From: Paragonimus skrjabini miyazakii
Lineage: Eukaryota > Platyhelminthes > Trematoda > Plagiorchiida > Troglotrematidae
DNA length: 64,000 nucleotides
NCBI GenBank assembly: GCA_014338405.1
Contig: JTDE01000179.1
Span: forward strand, 101,272 to 165,271
Reading direction: 5' to 3'
Position numbers and translations under genes: made by a program. The notes under the pieces are model-generated. The model was given only the letters and a program-made list of their open reading frames with translations, ran no database searches and had not been told where the DNA came from. Positions 21,045 to 32,672 of the stretch are shown here, piece by piece. Each line of letters begins with the position of its first letter. Positions within the stretch are counted from its first letter, which is position 1.

Positions 21045-21260
21045 CATTACGTATAAGCCGCAGGGTGCGCTAGTTGATATTCATTGGACATTGCCTTCAG
21101 ATAACAATAATTCGCTCCCTTTTATATAAAGATACTAGATTCGAGTGTCACATTCTTTGGAGCTGGTTAGCAGTGCATGTCGTTGTCACAGCCGACAGTT
21201 GAATTTCGGCCCGATTTTACAGGAGACAACCGTATCAACCATTATGCCAGTGATCTTCTG
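21045..21260 (-). mobile_element. SINE family 1, degenerate copy (minus)
   Basis: GATACTAGATTCGAGTGTCACATTC, GGAGCTGGTTAGCAGTGCATG, a degraded B-box region and GACAACCGTATCAACCATTATGCC follow the order of copy A across the body and the tRNA-like part. Confidence 0.6.
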
Positions 21261-22639
21261 TTATGCAGGGCCAACTTTTCATAGTTAAACATAATCGTGT
21301 CCACTTATGTGCAACGCTTGTTTATTTGGTTTCAGGCCAACCGTCATTTGGTATTTGTAAAGTCAGCCGTTTTCACTTGGAGTGTGTATAAGAACGGTTT
21401 TGAGCAAGTGAAGTTTGCGCGTTTTTCGTTTCTTTAAATTGAAAAAGACACGTCGTTTTAACACCTAATACTCGTAGGCTGTTTTTATAAGATTGGAAAC
21501 TGAGGGTTGGTTAATGGATAATCCTGCCGGCGACCATTCTGCTAGTCGCTACTTTTATTCACTGGGATGCCAGTCATACGGAAGTAACCTGTGATAAGAC
21601 GATTCAGCTGTTTGTATTTTACGTGTAAACGTTATCTTGGTCTCACTGGAGCTGACGCACGTCAGTAAGTAAGTTCAAAGTGGTTATGAATTTGAAATGG
21701 AACGTGAAACGAAATAAGACCCAGCCTCAAACTGGGGCTATGCCAACTTAAATGTATTCGTTTTACTTGCTACCCCGGCCAGTCCAAGCAAGAAGATCAA
21801 AAACAGTGGATCATATTGACATAAGGCAGCCTGTGAATGTCGGTTTTACTAGCATATTGATCAAATGTTTTTGAACGTAAAATGATAACACGACGCACAT
21901 CAACACTTTCGTTTGTCAGCCACCCGAAAAACTGTTTTCTTGGATCGGCAATAAAGTAGAAAAACATAAGAGTCCGATTTTTCTCTCTCCAACACAAATC
22001 TACGTATACTCGCCGAGGTACCTTATATCAGCACGTCAGAATTACGCAACAAAGCTCTCTGAAACGTGGCCAGAAACATTCGGACCAAGATAGAGGTCGG
22101 TTGGATCACTTCTTTTGGAAGCAACTGACGACCACATCCCCGATGACGAACCGATTTCTTCGGCCGCTACTTCGGAGTTAAAATTATAGATATTTTACAT
22201 TGCACTGGTATTCGGTAACCTGTCTTATTAATACGGTGATGCTGCACATTCAGTACGACGCAAAGTACAACAGGTGTTATAGATTTGCACGTAAACCACA
22301 CATGAAAAAAACAGCGCCAACCACAATTCCACTTTATATAACGTTAAACCACATGCAACTTATACTCTCAGCCTATAGAGTAATTTTAGAAATTTTCTGT
22401 CTTTCTATTTCATAACCAACGTGTGACTGGTCAGTTAGCGCGGGACTGCCAGTTTCCATGCCAATCTGATAAATCGAGTCATGATACATACCTCATTGGT
22501 GTTACTGTAGTAGTCTGCAGTATGCTGAGCTTAATTCTACGTAGGTGCATATATTGGTGCCCCAGTAGTGAACATGCACAGTTCACTCATTTGACATAGC
22601 AGAATATTGGTAAGCCGGTGCGCTGGTTACTGAAGTATT

Positions 22640-22850
22640 ATTTGTCTCACCGCACCAATATACTCCGCTTCATTCGGGCCACATACAGCATCTTTCCTAC
22701 TCACAGTTCCAGCAGTGGTAGGCAGTACACAGTGGTGATCTGATGTAGCCAGCGCTTTACTCAACCAATAAGATTCACACAGGCCAGAATGTCTTGTCAC
22801 TCTAAATCCAGCGTTGTTCGGTTTTTTAGGTGACCCAATAGTGATATACA
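22640..22850 (-). CDS. coding-like island, unresolved (exon or Copia-like remnant)
   Basis: One minus frame is open for 74 codons and ends AVCGPNEAEYIGAVRQIILQ. The EAEYIGA segment resembles the ribonuclease H motif of Ty1/copia elements (SxxEAEYxA), but the residues before it fit poorly. In a second frame, KRWLHQITTVYCLPLLEL ends at a perfect GTGAGT donor, as an exon would. The two readings exclude each other. No other retrotransposon domain is found nearby. Confidence 0.25.
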
Positions 22851-23362
22851 CCGATGATGAAAGTTAAACCAAGTTACTGCCCCAAAGTGTATAATCTAGT
22901 TATTTGCTATGGTTATTGGAACAACAGATGTGTTTCTGGTATAATAACCGGATAAACTGGTTAGTATCAACAAACTACTGTGACTGATTGTTCAAGTGTT
23001 ATGAATCGGTGGTGCCTAGTGTAAACCTACCACACAATATTTGCAAACAAGGAACCAAATCTGAACAGGCGGTTAGGAGAAGAATGCGTACTACTTGATG
23101 TCTACAACAGGGACAGAGCTCAAATCAGCACTTACTTTTAAGAGTGGTTAAGGGTAACCCTTGTTTGAATGCCAGAAATGCTAGCAAGCTCAAAGGAGGT
23201 TCGATCGTTTAGATGAAGAGAGGTTACCCACTTATCAACGAACTATCATTATCTAATTGGTATCCATTGACTGGTAGCCCCCGCTCCTTATTGTTTCAGT
23301 TCCTGTAAATTGGATTTATTAATGTTAGATGACAGAGGATTTGGCTGACATAAAGTAAACAT

Positions 23363-23690
23363 CACACACTTGATCGTAACTCTAGCGTCTCTATAGATTT
23401 TCCCGTCAGTCATTTTCTAAACATAGCAACGAATTCGAGTTTCATCTTGTTGGGCTCATAAATAGTGCATACTATTGCTAGGGCCACAATCAGAGCTCCG
23501 GCCATGCCTTCCTGAGAAGTAACTAATTTATCACATACAGACGCTCAGCCACTGATTTATGAACATTGCTAAGATTGCTCAATTGCCTTGACAGGTGACA
23601 CAGTAACTGCCCTGGTAATTCCTATCGGTTAATCCACGACCAGGACTTTCTTCAGGCTAATATCACAGGAGCAATTAATCATATCGAGTT
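23363..23690 (-). mobile_element. SINE family 1, copy E (minus, near full length)
   Basis: CACTTGATCGTAACTCTAGC...GAATTCGAGTTTCATC...AATAGTGCATACT is the body. It is followed by an eroded tRNA-like part, then the 5' head (TTGCCTTGACAGGTGACACAG...CGACCAGGACTTTCTTCAGG). It confirms that the head belongs to the same element in the same orientation. Confidence 0.65.
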
Positions 23691-23742
23691 TTATTGTAGT
23701 CACTGGTAAATAGTAACGGATTCCGTTGAGAAAAGTAGAGCA

Positions 23743-23800
23743 TCACTCACGACTGATCGCAGCTGTTGCACTCCCGTAGACGATGTTTGGGTTTATTAGC
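23743..23800 (-). mobile_element. SINE family 1, 3' fragment (minus)
   Basis: CACGACTGATCGCAGCTGTTGC and CCCGTAGACGATG match the 3' body. It lies directly behind copy E in the same orientation. Confidence 0.6.
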
Positions 23801-24409
23801 ACTCTTTCATTTTCATCCCTAATACTTTTTAACCTGACAGTGATTTCGTACCGTACCGCACAGAACTTTACACAGGCGTTAAAAACCTAACAGCTAATTT
23901 AATGACAATATCCCTCCGTTGTTAGTTGTACCCGTAAATAAACGCAACAAGCAGATGCTATCAGTTTTTCAAATTTACTTCTCTCTTGATAAAATCCACA
24001 TAGTCTTAGGCATTTTAAATCTGTCAGAAGTCTTCACTCGTTGTTAACGAAACATTCTATGGGCGTGGTTTCTCCAATGGCTTGTTTGCGTTAATCAAAA
24101 CCATATGAATGTTGTATTCCAACTTATCGTTATAAACTGACAGCCTGCTTTGTATTTAGTCGGTGGGCTAAAGGGTGTATAACACATGGTGGAGTATTCG
24201 GTGGAAGTTTATAAACATGTAGATTATGTGAAACGGCTGAAAGATGGAGAATGCATTCAACATGTTGCGAATGGACTGCCCATGCAAATGTACGTTATCA
24301 GATGGTAGGCGTTATAGGTCTAAATGAAGACAAGCCACAACGTAATTTGTTTATGACATACAGGCATTGTGTTGAAGTAAGTACTGAGAGGGGACCAGTA
24401 ACCAGCTGA

Positions 24410-24595
24410 TATGACCGATAATTAAGTCATACTTTTTATTGAGTGGCTCGAGCTGTAGTATCCTAGTTTCTGAAGGTCTGTCTTCGGGAAGGAGAAGACG
24501 ATTGATAAGATGGTCAGGCCTTTGCCAATACCTACTGCTGCCTGTGTGTTGGCAATTAAAGCCGGGTTATGCAAGCGTGCTTACGAGCGCCGGTA
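24410..24595. CDS. coding-like island, strand unresolved
   Basis: On the plus strand a 117-base segment between TTCTGAAG and GTAACG reads SVFGKEKTIDKMVRPLPIP then TAACVLAIKAGLCKRAYERR, with about 59% G/C at third positions. On the minus strand RYWQRPDHLINRLLLPED then RPSETRILQLEPLNKKYDLI is open after GGCAGCAG. Its W-to-RI spacing equals that of a W...VRIDTLGLL helix in the N-terminal half of THADA. The minus reading would suit the gene order but has no clear donor. Confidence 0.28.
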
Positions 24596-26730
24596 ACGCC
24601 AGACGGGAATAGGTTCAGGGATGTCAGTATAGACATACAAACACCGAAATATCAGAGTGGCACGATGTTCCCTTCTTTAAGCAAAAGTGACTTTTCTGTA
24701 TCAAAACGCTACAGCACATCTCCCTATTGGCAGTGGTCTTGCTTCTTGACGGAAACATAGATCGATCGGTTTAGTTGACGTGATTTAAATAACCTATAGA
24801 TTGCCGGTAATCGTTAACACTAAATCGTTTCAAACTTACAGTGACTAAATAAAAACATATAGGTCATCTTGCTTGTACATATTACTTATAGAAATATACA
24901 TGCAACGTTCGGTTGCCTTACGGCGCTGACTCCGACCGAATTGCATTGAAATCGTAGTGAGCTTCAAAATTGACCTGCTTACTCGATGTTCGGATTCAAC
25001 AGGTATAGACGTTAAGAATCCGGTTCAAAAGAACGAAGTTTTCGTTAAAACCCATTATTCTATACAATAAATCTTCCCTCCTTTGGGGAGTATTAATTAA
25101 CAAGGTTATAATGGTATTGCACATGAATTACGTACGCTGCCAGCCCGAGTGTTATAACATACGTTAGGAGCGGTTGCCTATTGTTGCACTTAAACACGAT
25201 GTTCACGAGCTAGCACACGGTTCTCAACGTGAAGCCTATGGCCCACCAGTAGATCACAATGGATTGTTAACGGTCTAAGGATAAACACATTAAAAGGACA
25301 GCCAAGGCCTTTCCATAATGAGCCCAACCAAAGCTAATGAACGTCAAGTAAGTTAATTTACACGTGATTTCGCCGGATAGAAGCGTAACTCGACGATCTC
25401 TCAGTTATGACAAACAACACGATTTCCTGTCAACTACGGGAAATATTAACAATTTCAGAGTTCACAAAGGACAGCAATCTAACACGGACAAAGTATGGTT
25501 TAACGAACCCAAATGCCAGTGCGTATTAATTTTTCTTGTCTTGTGGAATCATCAGCTTCACTCAGGACCCTGAACTGGAATTTTATACAACGTCTATCAA
25601 CCAGAAATACAGGTAATGCAAATTAAAAGATGGATTCTCCTCCCCATTATCACCATCGTTATTATTTTTAGCTGTAAGCGGAACCCGTATGCACTGCGGT
25701 TTGAGCTGCCCTTGATTTTGGGAATAAACCACGAAATGGGACAGTAATAAATAAGTTGTGAATGTACGCAGATCAAAAATGAAAGGTAACAAGAGGAAGA
25801 AGGTGAAAACAACAAATCTTTCTTAAAAAGCCGAAGAAAATACTAGCTAGCCACCTTGGAAAAATAAAATCAACGTTGATAACAACACATTTCTATATCC
25901 GAGCTTGTGTCTAATCACCGTATGGATAGTCGAGAACCCCTTATAAAGACAGATGGTACTCAGTAACTGTGCTTAGCGGACCGGTCAAATATTGTATAGA
26001 CCTTGTTTACATTAACGCTTAGCCATTCTGCGAGTTCTTCCAGCTGTAGTAACGGATGCTCTGCCGGTATGTGAAGTATGCGCCCCAATCAGCAAACAGT
26101 CATTTCAGTACACCGACCGTCGGTTGCACATTTCAGCAACATACACTGACGTGCCGCTGGGTTGCTGACGCAGTCAGCTAAACCGTTACAGGCCAACTGG
26201 TGGAGAAGACGGTGGCCTGGCTACTAGTAGTTTCTATGCATCTTCGAGAACAAACCAAGACTTCAATTTATAGGGCATAAACGTGGATGTTAGAAACGGA
26301 TGTTTGGTACTTGCCTTAAATTGAAAAGTTAAAAAGCAAAGGCGGAGGAGGGCGAAAGAGAAGATGGGTGGACTGATCTATCAGATAATTTTTAATCGTT
26401 GACTTAAAGCTTGACAGACTTGTTAGCGAGGCTGTTGTTCAGCTCTATAGTGCAGTGGATGAAGTAATTTTATCTGATTCTGGTCATTTCTATGCGCAGT
26501 GGTTGTATTCGAAAACATAGCGGGCTCCCAAACTACGCCGAACTACTTTCGGCTACACAAAACAGTAGGCTTACAACCACGGTCAGCCCATCGGATGGCC
26601 GAAGTGCTTTTGCTCAACGGTAAATTTTCTACCCACCTTATTTATTACACAGACACTGTAGATATAGAAGCATTTCTGTTGTATACTCGTAGAATCAAAC
26701 CTAGCTAACTAAGCATTCTAACAAGGTCAT

Positions 26731-26918
26731 TTGTCCGAAACACAACCCAAGGAGTCTGACTGCATTTCAACTAGCTTCATCGTGTTGGTCAGTGTGGTGC
26801 GGTTGTATCTGAAAAGGCCAAAGCTCCAGTCAGCAGTTTCCTTCTGGATTAACACGGCAAGTAAGCTCAGTTACCTTATCGAGGTGGCAGAAGACGTCAG
26901 GCAGGTATCTACAGAACT
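26731..26918 (+). CDS. coding-like island, unidentified exon candidate
   Basis: The plus frame has about 60% G/C third positions against an AT-rich background. It reads VVRLYLKRPKLQSAV then SFWINTASKLSYLIEVAEDV before a CAG/GTATCT donor. FW(x3)AS(x1)L recalls the DIL domain of afadin (FWMANASELL), a weak likeness. On the minus strand TTGGCCTTTTCAG precedes YNRTTLTNTMKLVEMQSDS, so the strand is not settled. Confidence 0.3.
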
Positions 26919-27063
26919 AGGTCCAGGTACAGAGTTTCGCAAATTGAGCATATATTTTTCCCCACTGGGCTCGCAATTGCATTATTACCAACAAACGATG
27001 TTACAATTAAAGTTAGATACTTGATAAACATAGCATATATGTTTACAAGTAACTTCGTTTTAC

Positions 27064-27375
27064 TGATGAGTAGTAGGGGATTTTGATTTTCATATAGATT
27101 GAACATCACCGGCAATTGATCGCAGCTGTCGCATTGCCATAGACAATCCAGTCGGCCCCTTTCGAACACAGCAGAAGCACTAGACTCGACGTTTGCTCTC
27201 ATTAGAGCTCGTCAGTGATGCATACCCACGCCACTGCCGAGACTTGAACCACTGCCACGCTGTTCATGAGGCAACCGTGTTTACCACTGCGCCATTGACC
27301 TCACATTAGGCATTACCGAATTGTGTTCAATCTGTACGAAAATCCAAATCTCTTACTACTCACCAGTTATCAAAT
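27064..27375 (-). mobile_element. SINE family 1, copy C with inverted ends
   Basis: The minus-strand body and tRNA-like part (27064-27325) closely match copy A. Immediately after CGAATTGTG a second, plus-oriented 3' end begins (TTCAATCTGTACGAAAATCC...TTACTACTCACC). The 3' end therefore stands at both borders as an inverted repeat of about 42 bases. Copy A has ordinary 5' head sequence at this point. Confidence 0.75.
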
Positions 27376-27490
27376 ACCGTTCAACAAGTCAATGATTTCT
27401 GTGATTTCAACTTGGAGAGAAGTCCTAGTCGAGGGGTCACCGATTAGAGGTAACTGACAGTAACTGTGTCTCCTCTCGAGGCGAACGGGA
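27376..27490 (+). mobile_element. SINE family 1, 5' head fragment (plus) abutting copy C
   Basis: GATTTCAACTTGGAGAGAAG, CCTAGTCGAGGGGTCACC and CAGTAACTGTG then TCCTCTCGAGGCGAAC are the 5' head in plus orientation, the opposite of copy C. Copies A and E carry the same sequence reversed. Confidence 0.65.
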
Positions 27491-27499
27491 TGAGGGCAG

Positions 27500-29130
27500 T
27501 AGAATTGAAGGAAATTTATATTTAGACTGTGGAAAAGGAGTTAGAAGACATCATCTAGTGGAAGATAATTTAGCTAATGACAAGGACTATATATCTTGAT
27601 GAAGTCTGACGAATCCATTGAAACAGAATACCAAAGACAATATCCGATCATGGTTGACAGTATGAAGAACTAAATCATTCAAACGAAAGTATTTTCAATG
27701 ACTAAGCTGAGGTGACGGTTTCGTAAATAATGATATTTCATAGGCTTTGTCAGCTACTATTTGACTCCGCTCCTAAAACAATACCATGTTTAACCTTAAA
27801 AACCGAACTGATAACTAATATTTCATATGAGCCTCAAAATGCAGGCCATGAACAACTTGTGCACTTATTTCTTACCACCTACAACCTCTATTTTCTAGTA
27901 TTACGTAATCCATTGAAGTAGGCCAGTGACCTAATCACTCACACGAGCGAAAATGGATCTGTTTAGACTGATCCAAAGGAACCGTTGTAGTATACACTTA
28001 TTGAAATGTATCTCGTCCCGACACAACACCATCAACTCAAATACATGTAAAACACCTATTTGTCAGTGTTTGAAAGTAATAATTGTATTTGTCTAGTGAT
28101 CTAGCCTCGTTTTAATGGTTTACTTGATAGATTATTTTTATAAAACATCATAGTTGATACAGTAATCAAATGTTTATGCCTGGTAACTTAACAATCGGGA
28201 ATTAAATCAACATGAATCAATAAGATGATGCTAGCTTGTTATAAACACACATTCAAACAACAGTTATTACTGAAGACTAATCAGTCGATCACATCTGGGT
28301 TGCGAGATCGAGCAAATGCGGCAATATTAACTACGTAGGTAATAAAATACTATCTGTACTGGGTTAAATTTCGGATAATTTATTGTAAGAGTAGCATCTT
28401 ATAAGCATTTTCGAAGAGAAGTGAGAATCTGAATTGACTAATTCACATCCACACGACCATATTACTTAGATATAAAAAAAATACGGAGTGGTATAGGCAA
28501 CAAGGTTTCACCAGATTAATTGCATTAGTTGCAATACAAGATCTTGCAGTGTTATTTATCTGAATGCAATGCAACTTGTGGTTCTCCAAAATGTAATTTA
28601 GTTTAATTTTTTTGTTAACCGACATGGTGTTTTTGGGTTACGTACACACGTTTAAAAGATTGTCTAATAAAAGCATGGTGTAGCTTAGAACCAGGACACT
28701 AGAGAATGCATTGTCAGCGTAATTTGTACCTACGAAACCTTTCAACAAAAGAGGCACCAGAGCGTATCTACGAGTGTTTTGAGATTCATTGTATGGAAAA
28801 GTAAACAGTAAGAGAAAATTTACCCCCCAAAGATTTGCATAAAGAAGCCGCAAAGTTGTTTAACAGGATGATATATAATTTTATATGCAATGACATGTAA
28901 CATTGTCGATAAACAGAAAAATAGAACTGTTAAATTCACTCTTTCAACGCACTGTATTCTGTATATACACGTTCTCCGCCAGATTTTAGATTTGGTTTAA
29001 GCGAGACCCGACTGGAAAAAATCTGGAATTTGGCTGAGTACGAACCACTAAAAACCAGCAAGCTCAAAGGTGGTCAGTACCCTAAAAGCTGAATTGAGAC
29101 CACTGGATTAATGTATGAAATGTCTGAAGT
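27500..29130. other. no assigned feature
   Basis: AT-rich sequence with no supported gene. A short AAAATGGATCTGTTTAGACTGATCC-like tail of SINE family 2 may lie at 27950-27980 without its head. Confidence 0.3.
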
Positions 29131-29139
29131 TCCTGTGGG

Positions 29140-29260
29140 GCCCCCTTACTCAGCTGATAGAGCCTGTGCCACATCCGAGCATACCGTTTCTGAGGCAGAT
29201 TTGAGTATAGCAAAAGACGGGATTTTTCACTATTGAGTCTGTTTAAATGTTGATGGTACT
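29140..29260 (+). repeat. tRNA-derived SINE family 2, degenerate copy
   Basis: TTACTCAGCTGATAGAGCCTG is an A-box-like start. It is followed by CCACATCCGAGCATACCG and GGCAGATTTGAGT, an eroded B box. The order fits the head at 4.3 kb; the tail is barely conserved. Confidence 0.5.
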
Positions 29261-32200
29261 CCTTAGTTCAAAGTTTGCCAGTCAGACTGCTAAAGCCAAC
29301 AGTTACTACACACTGATGATTGCATCACTAATCATGCGAAGTAGTATCTTGATGAGGACATGAAATTTCATTATGCTAGAAAGAAATTGTAACCAAGTCG
29401 GCACCTGGTGATGGCCTGTCCAACAGGAAATATCACTGACTGAAATAATCGCAGTCTAGTCTAATGAAGAATACTAATAAACATAAGGATCACACCTAGT
29501 GGGAACACAAAAGAAACCATGCCGACAAGCTGATGCGGCTGAGAGCTTAGCAAGATGACCTGTCGAATTTGCATTGGCATATTATGACTGACGAAAATGC
29601 TACCTTCTTATTCCTCATGAAAACGTCGAACAGCAGTAAAAAAAGCTGTAGAAAAACACGTTAGAACTGTATTTAAAGAAGGGTAATCTTACATTCTCAC
29701 CAATTTATAGACCAAATCCATCTAGTTTTTCTTCACGCGCACCCTATATTCAAGGAGCTAGCTAACAGATAAGACCACTGGGTGAATTCCGAGTTAACCT
29801 TGCGGAATGGAAAAAGAACAATCTATATAACTGGTAGACAATCTCAAGCACAAAATCCCAGCATAACAGGTTTTGTTCATCAACTCTCTCGCTGTTCAAG
29901 TGTGTGAAGATTTAGGTTTCAAGGATCTCTCTGTTATGCTGAGTGAATCCTAATGATGGAAAAATATTCGATATTCATGACCCTGTTATGTTCATATGGT
30001 AATGGCGTAATGCAGCGTATTGGATTAGAAAAACGCGATCATCGACCAAGTAGTGTTTTTGATGGTACATGGCATGAACATTTTTTATCAGTTCAGTGAC
30101 AAAATACTCTGTTGCCATTTTTTGTGCTAAGGAAAACAAAACTTAATTATGCAGCAAAAGATGCCGAGTGCACGTCACACGTTTGTAGTCTTGTCGTCTA
30201 CTATTACTTGTGTTAGAAGGATCTGTCTATACACCTGTCCTGAAATAGGTGATGCACTGATTACCAGCAGTATACCAAGGAATTAGGAAATTTCCGCTTC
30301 ACCGCGGAATTCTGAAGTGCCCTATGAAGGAACTGTAATAATTCTTTTCAGCCCCATCTGATTCACTTGTCAAACGCAGGACGGCAATCACCACCGAGAT
30401 TATGATTCGGAATCCAGGAAACACGGCTCATTAACATTCCGAGAATATCAGTTGTGGCTTCGTTCAGACAATGATTGTGGCGCATACCATTAACCAATAT
30501 AAATGCACTTCCTTCATTAGATTGCAAACGGTCTTACGGTTTACGCAGTATGACGCACACAATAAACAAACTAACGCGAGATAAGACAGTGGTTTCGTTA
30601 CAGGGTGTACATATGATATATGTTAAATGCACATAACTATCATATTTCACTGTGTGATTTGGCACAATTGCTGACAAACTATCGCATGTAAAATCGTATT
30701 CAACCCTGTGAGGATTTCGATGGAAGCTGTTCTAAATTATTGATAGCGGAATTGAATCAATTCTGAGCGGCTTCCTCTGTTTTATTACCAACCGTCCTTT
30801 TTCTTGCGGGTCCGTTCATCACTACTTTGACAGAGTCACTTATTTTGGAATAATCATCCACACAATTATTCACTTAGTCAAATGAGATCTCGTTTGCCAT
30901 TATGGCATTGGTCCACTCAAACTAATTTATTTATGAATTACCCAAAAAGTACGGACGCTAATTTGCCAAAGGCCATACTTTGCCTTGCGAATCCCCTCAT
31001 TGTACGCTGGTTCGTTGTGTTCAAAAACAGAGTCTTGTCTTTTTATATTTAAAACTATGACAAACGTCACATTGCAGATGAAGTCTGTAACTGGTTCTCA
31101 GCCGTCGTCAAGCTAGCCGACCAACAGTATTTCCAACGTGAGGAATGTATTATTAGCCGGGTAAACTCAACCTCTCTTCAAGTAGTTCGATATGTGTTAA
31201 ATAAGCTCAGTAGAATTTTTCTCTGCTTCTTATGTGTGCAGAAAAAAAAACCAATTTATAACGTATATTACTTTTCACTTTCTTAATTGTTCACCGAAAA
31301 CCATCCACTTAGTCGTTTCCGACTATTTTCGTCTGCTTGCAGTAAAAGTGTATTTTACGGCTTTGTTCTTCCCTCTCGTTGTGGTCCTCAAACCTTGGAG
31401 TATATTACTAACATATATGTATGTGTGAAATTGTATGCCGTTCATGTTCGAACCTGCATGTGAAGTAATTGACAAATTCCAGCCAATAAGATCTATTAGA
31501 AAACGTGGTATGAAAGAATAGACAGCTGTTAAGCCCGTCATCAGGAGTGACGGAAGTTGAGCGATGCTACCTCTCTTGTTTTATCCGCATGAACAGGAAA
31601 AATTGTTTATGTGGCTAGATTTAGCAAGTGTGATCAAATGACGGATGGAATGGATAGGGTTGTCGAATTGGCAATTAATTACGATTCCCTCGGCCGGTAT
31701 TAAACTCTCAACTTTGTTGAAAGAAACCGTGAAACACAACCACAGAAACATAATAAAGCAGGGTAACACATTACTTAGCAAACAAACATCTCCAACAAGA
31801 GGCAGTCTATCACAGCATTTCACCATCATAGTCCTACCATGTAATAATCTGCGTAACCTTTTCCTGACTTGTACTGTAACACGGGGTGGTTTGTTTTCAT
31901 TGTACATGACGGATACAAGTGACTTCTTCCTAAGTGGACATTAGTAAGCAAACACTTCTATGTTTACTCTCAGATGCAGGAGACATAACAATCGAAAAAC
32001 CGGCGTACTGTTCATGAAAGATACATTATGTGCCACTAAATTTGCGCAACCTGCCCATTTGTTACATTCTAACTTCTCTATATTTAATTTTATATAATAA
32101 ACTGCATTCGGTTCTCGGCAACAATATTAGCTCAACAAAACTTAAAAATGCTTTACCGGAAAATGTTGATCGATCTGATTGTCAGAACAACCACGAATGC

Positions 32201-32399
32201 AAGTCTCATGTTAGGACCACCAGAATCACTTTGTTCGCTACAGCGTGCACAAATGACGTAGAAAATTTATATAATGATGAACATTACACGTGTATGAAGT
32301 GTCAACAGCTCGTGCGGTCGCTGCTATGTTTGTTGACGTGCCGCAGCCTGTCCGACCCTGACTCCAAGAGGTTACCAACATGTGCTTAAACTTCTTTCA

Positions 32400-32672
32400 G
32401 CCACAGAATGTACTTTGAGCTGTTCATTAAATTCTATAACAGAATTCAGTTAAAAGGCGAAACCCATTTTTGATAGCTTACTGAGGCGATTCGCACACGT
32501 TAATGCAGAAAAGTCCGGCAACGCAACCGAAATCGGTCCAACAATTCTGGCTTGCAACGGCCGGGACGATTGCGATTCGAATGCGCAGTTCAAACGCGTG
32601 TGCACAGAAGTTCGCTTCTATACCTACCTGCCCCCGGTCAGTTATCAAGCTTGTTCGGTTCTTTACTGACAA
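32400..32672. other. GC-rich patch with a possible family 3 fragment
   Basis: GCGATTCGCACACGTTAATG resembles the TTTGCACGCGTTAATGTC block of repeat family 3. The next 150 bases are rich in CpG and open in several frames. The minus frame reads GQVGIEANFCAHAFELRIRI and the plus frame RPGRLRFECAVQTRVHRSS. No product is recognised. Confidence 0.25.

Noticed and set aside
27064..27120. Hammerhead ribozyme starting at CTGATGAG in a SINE border, as in schistosome repeats.
   Set aside because: No stem II and no GAAA core follow at the required distance.
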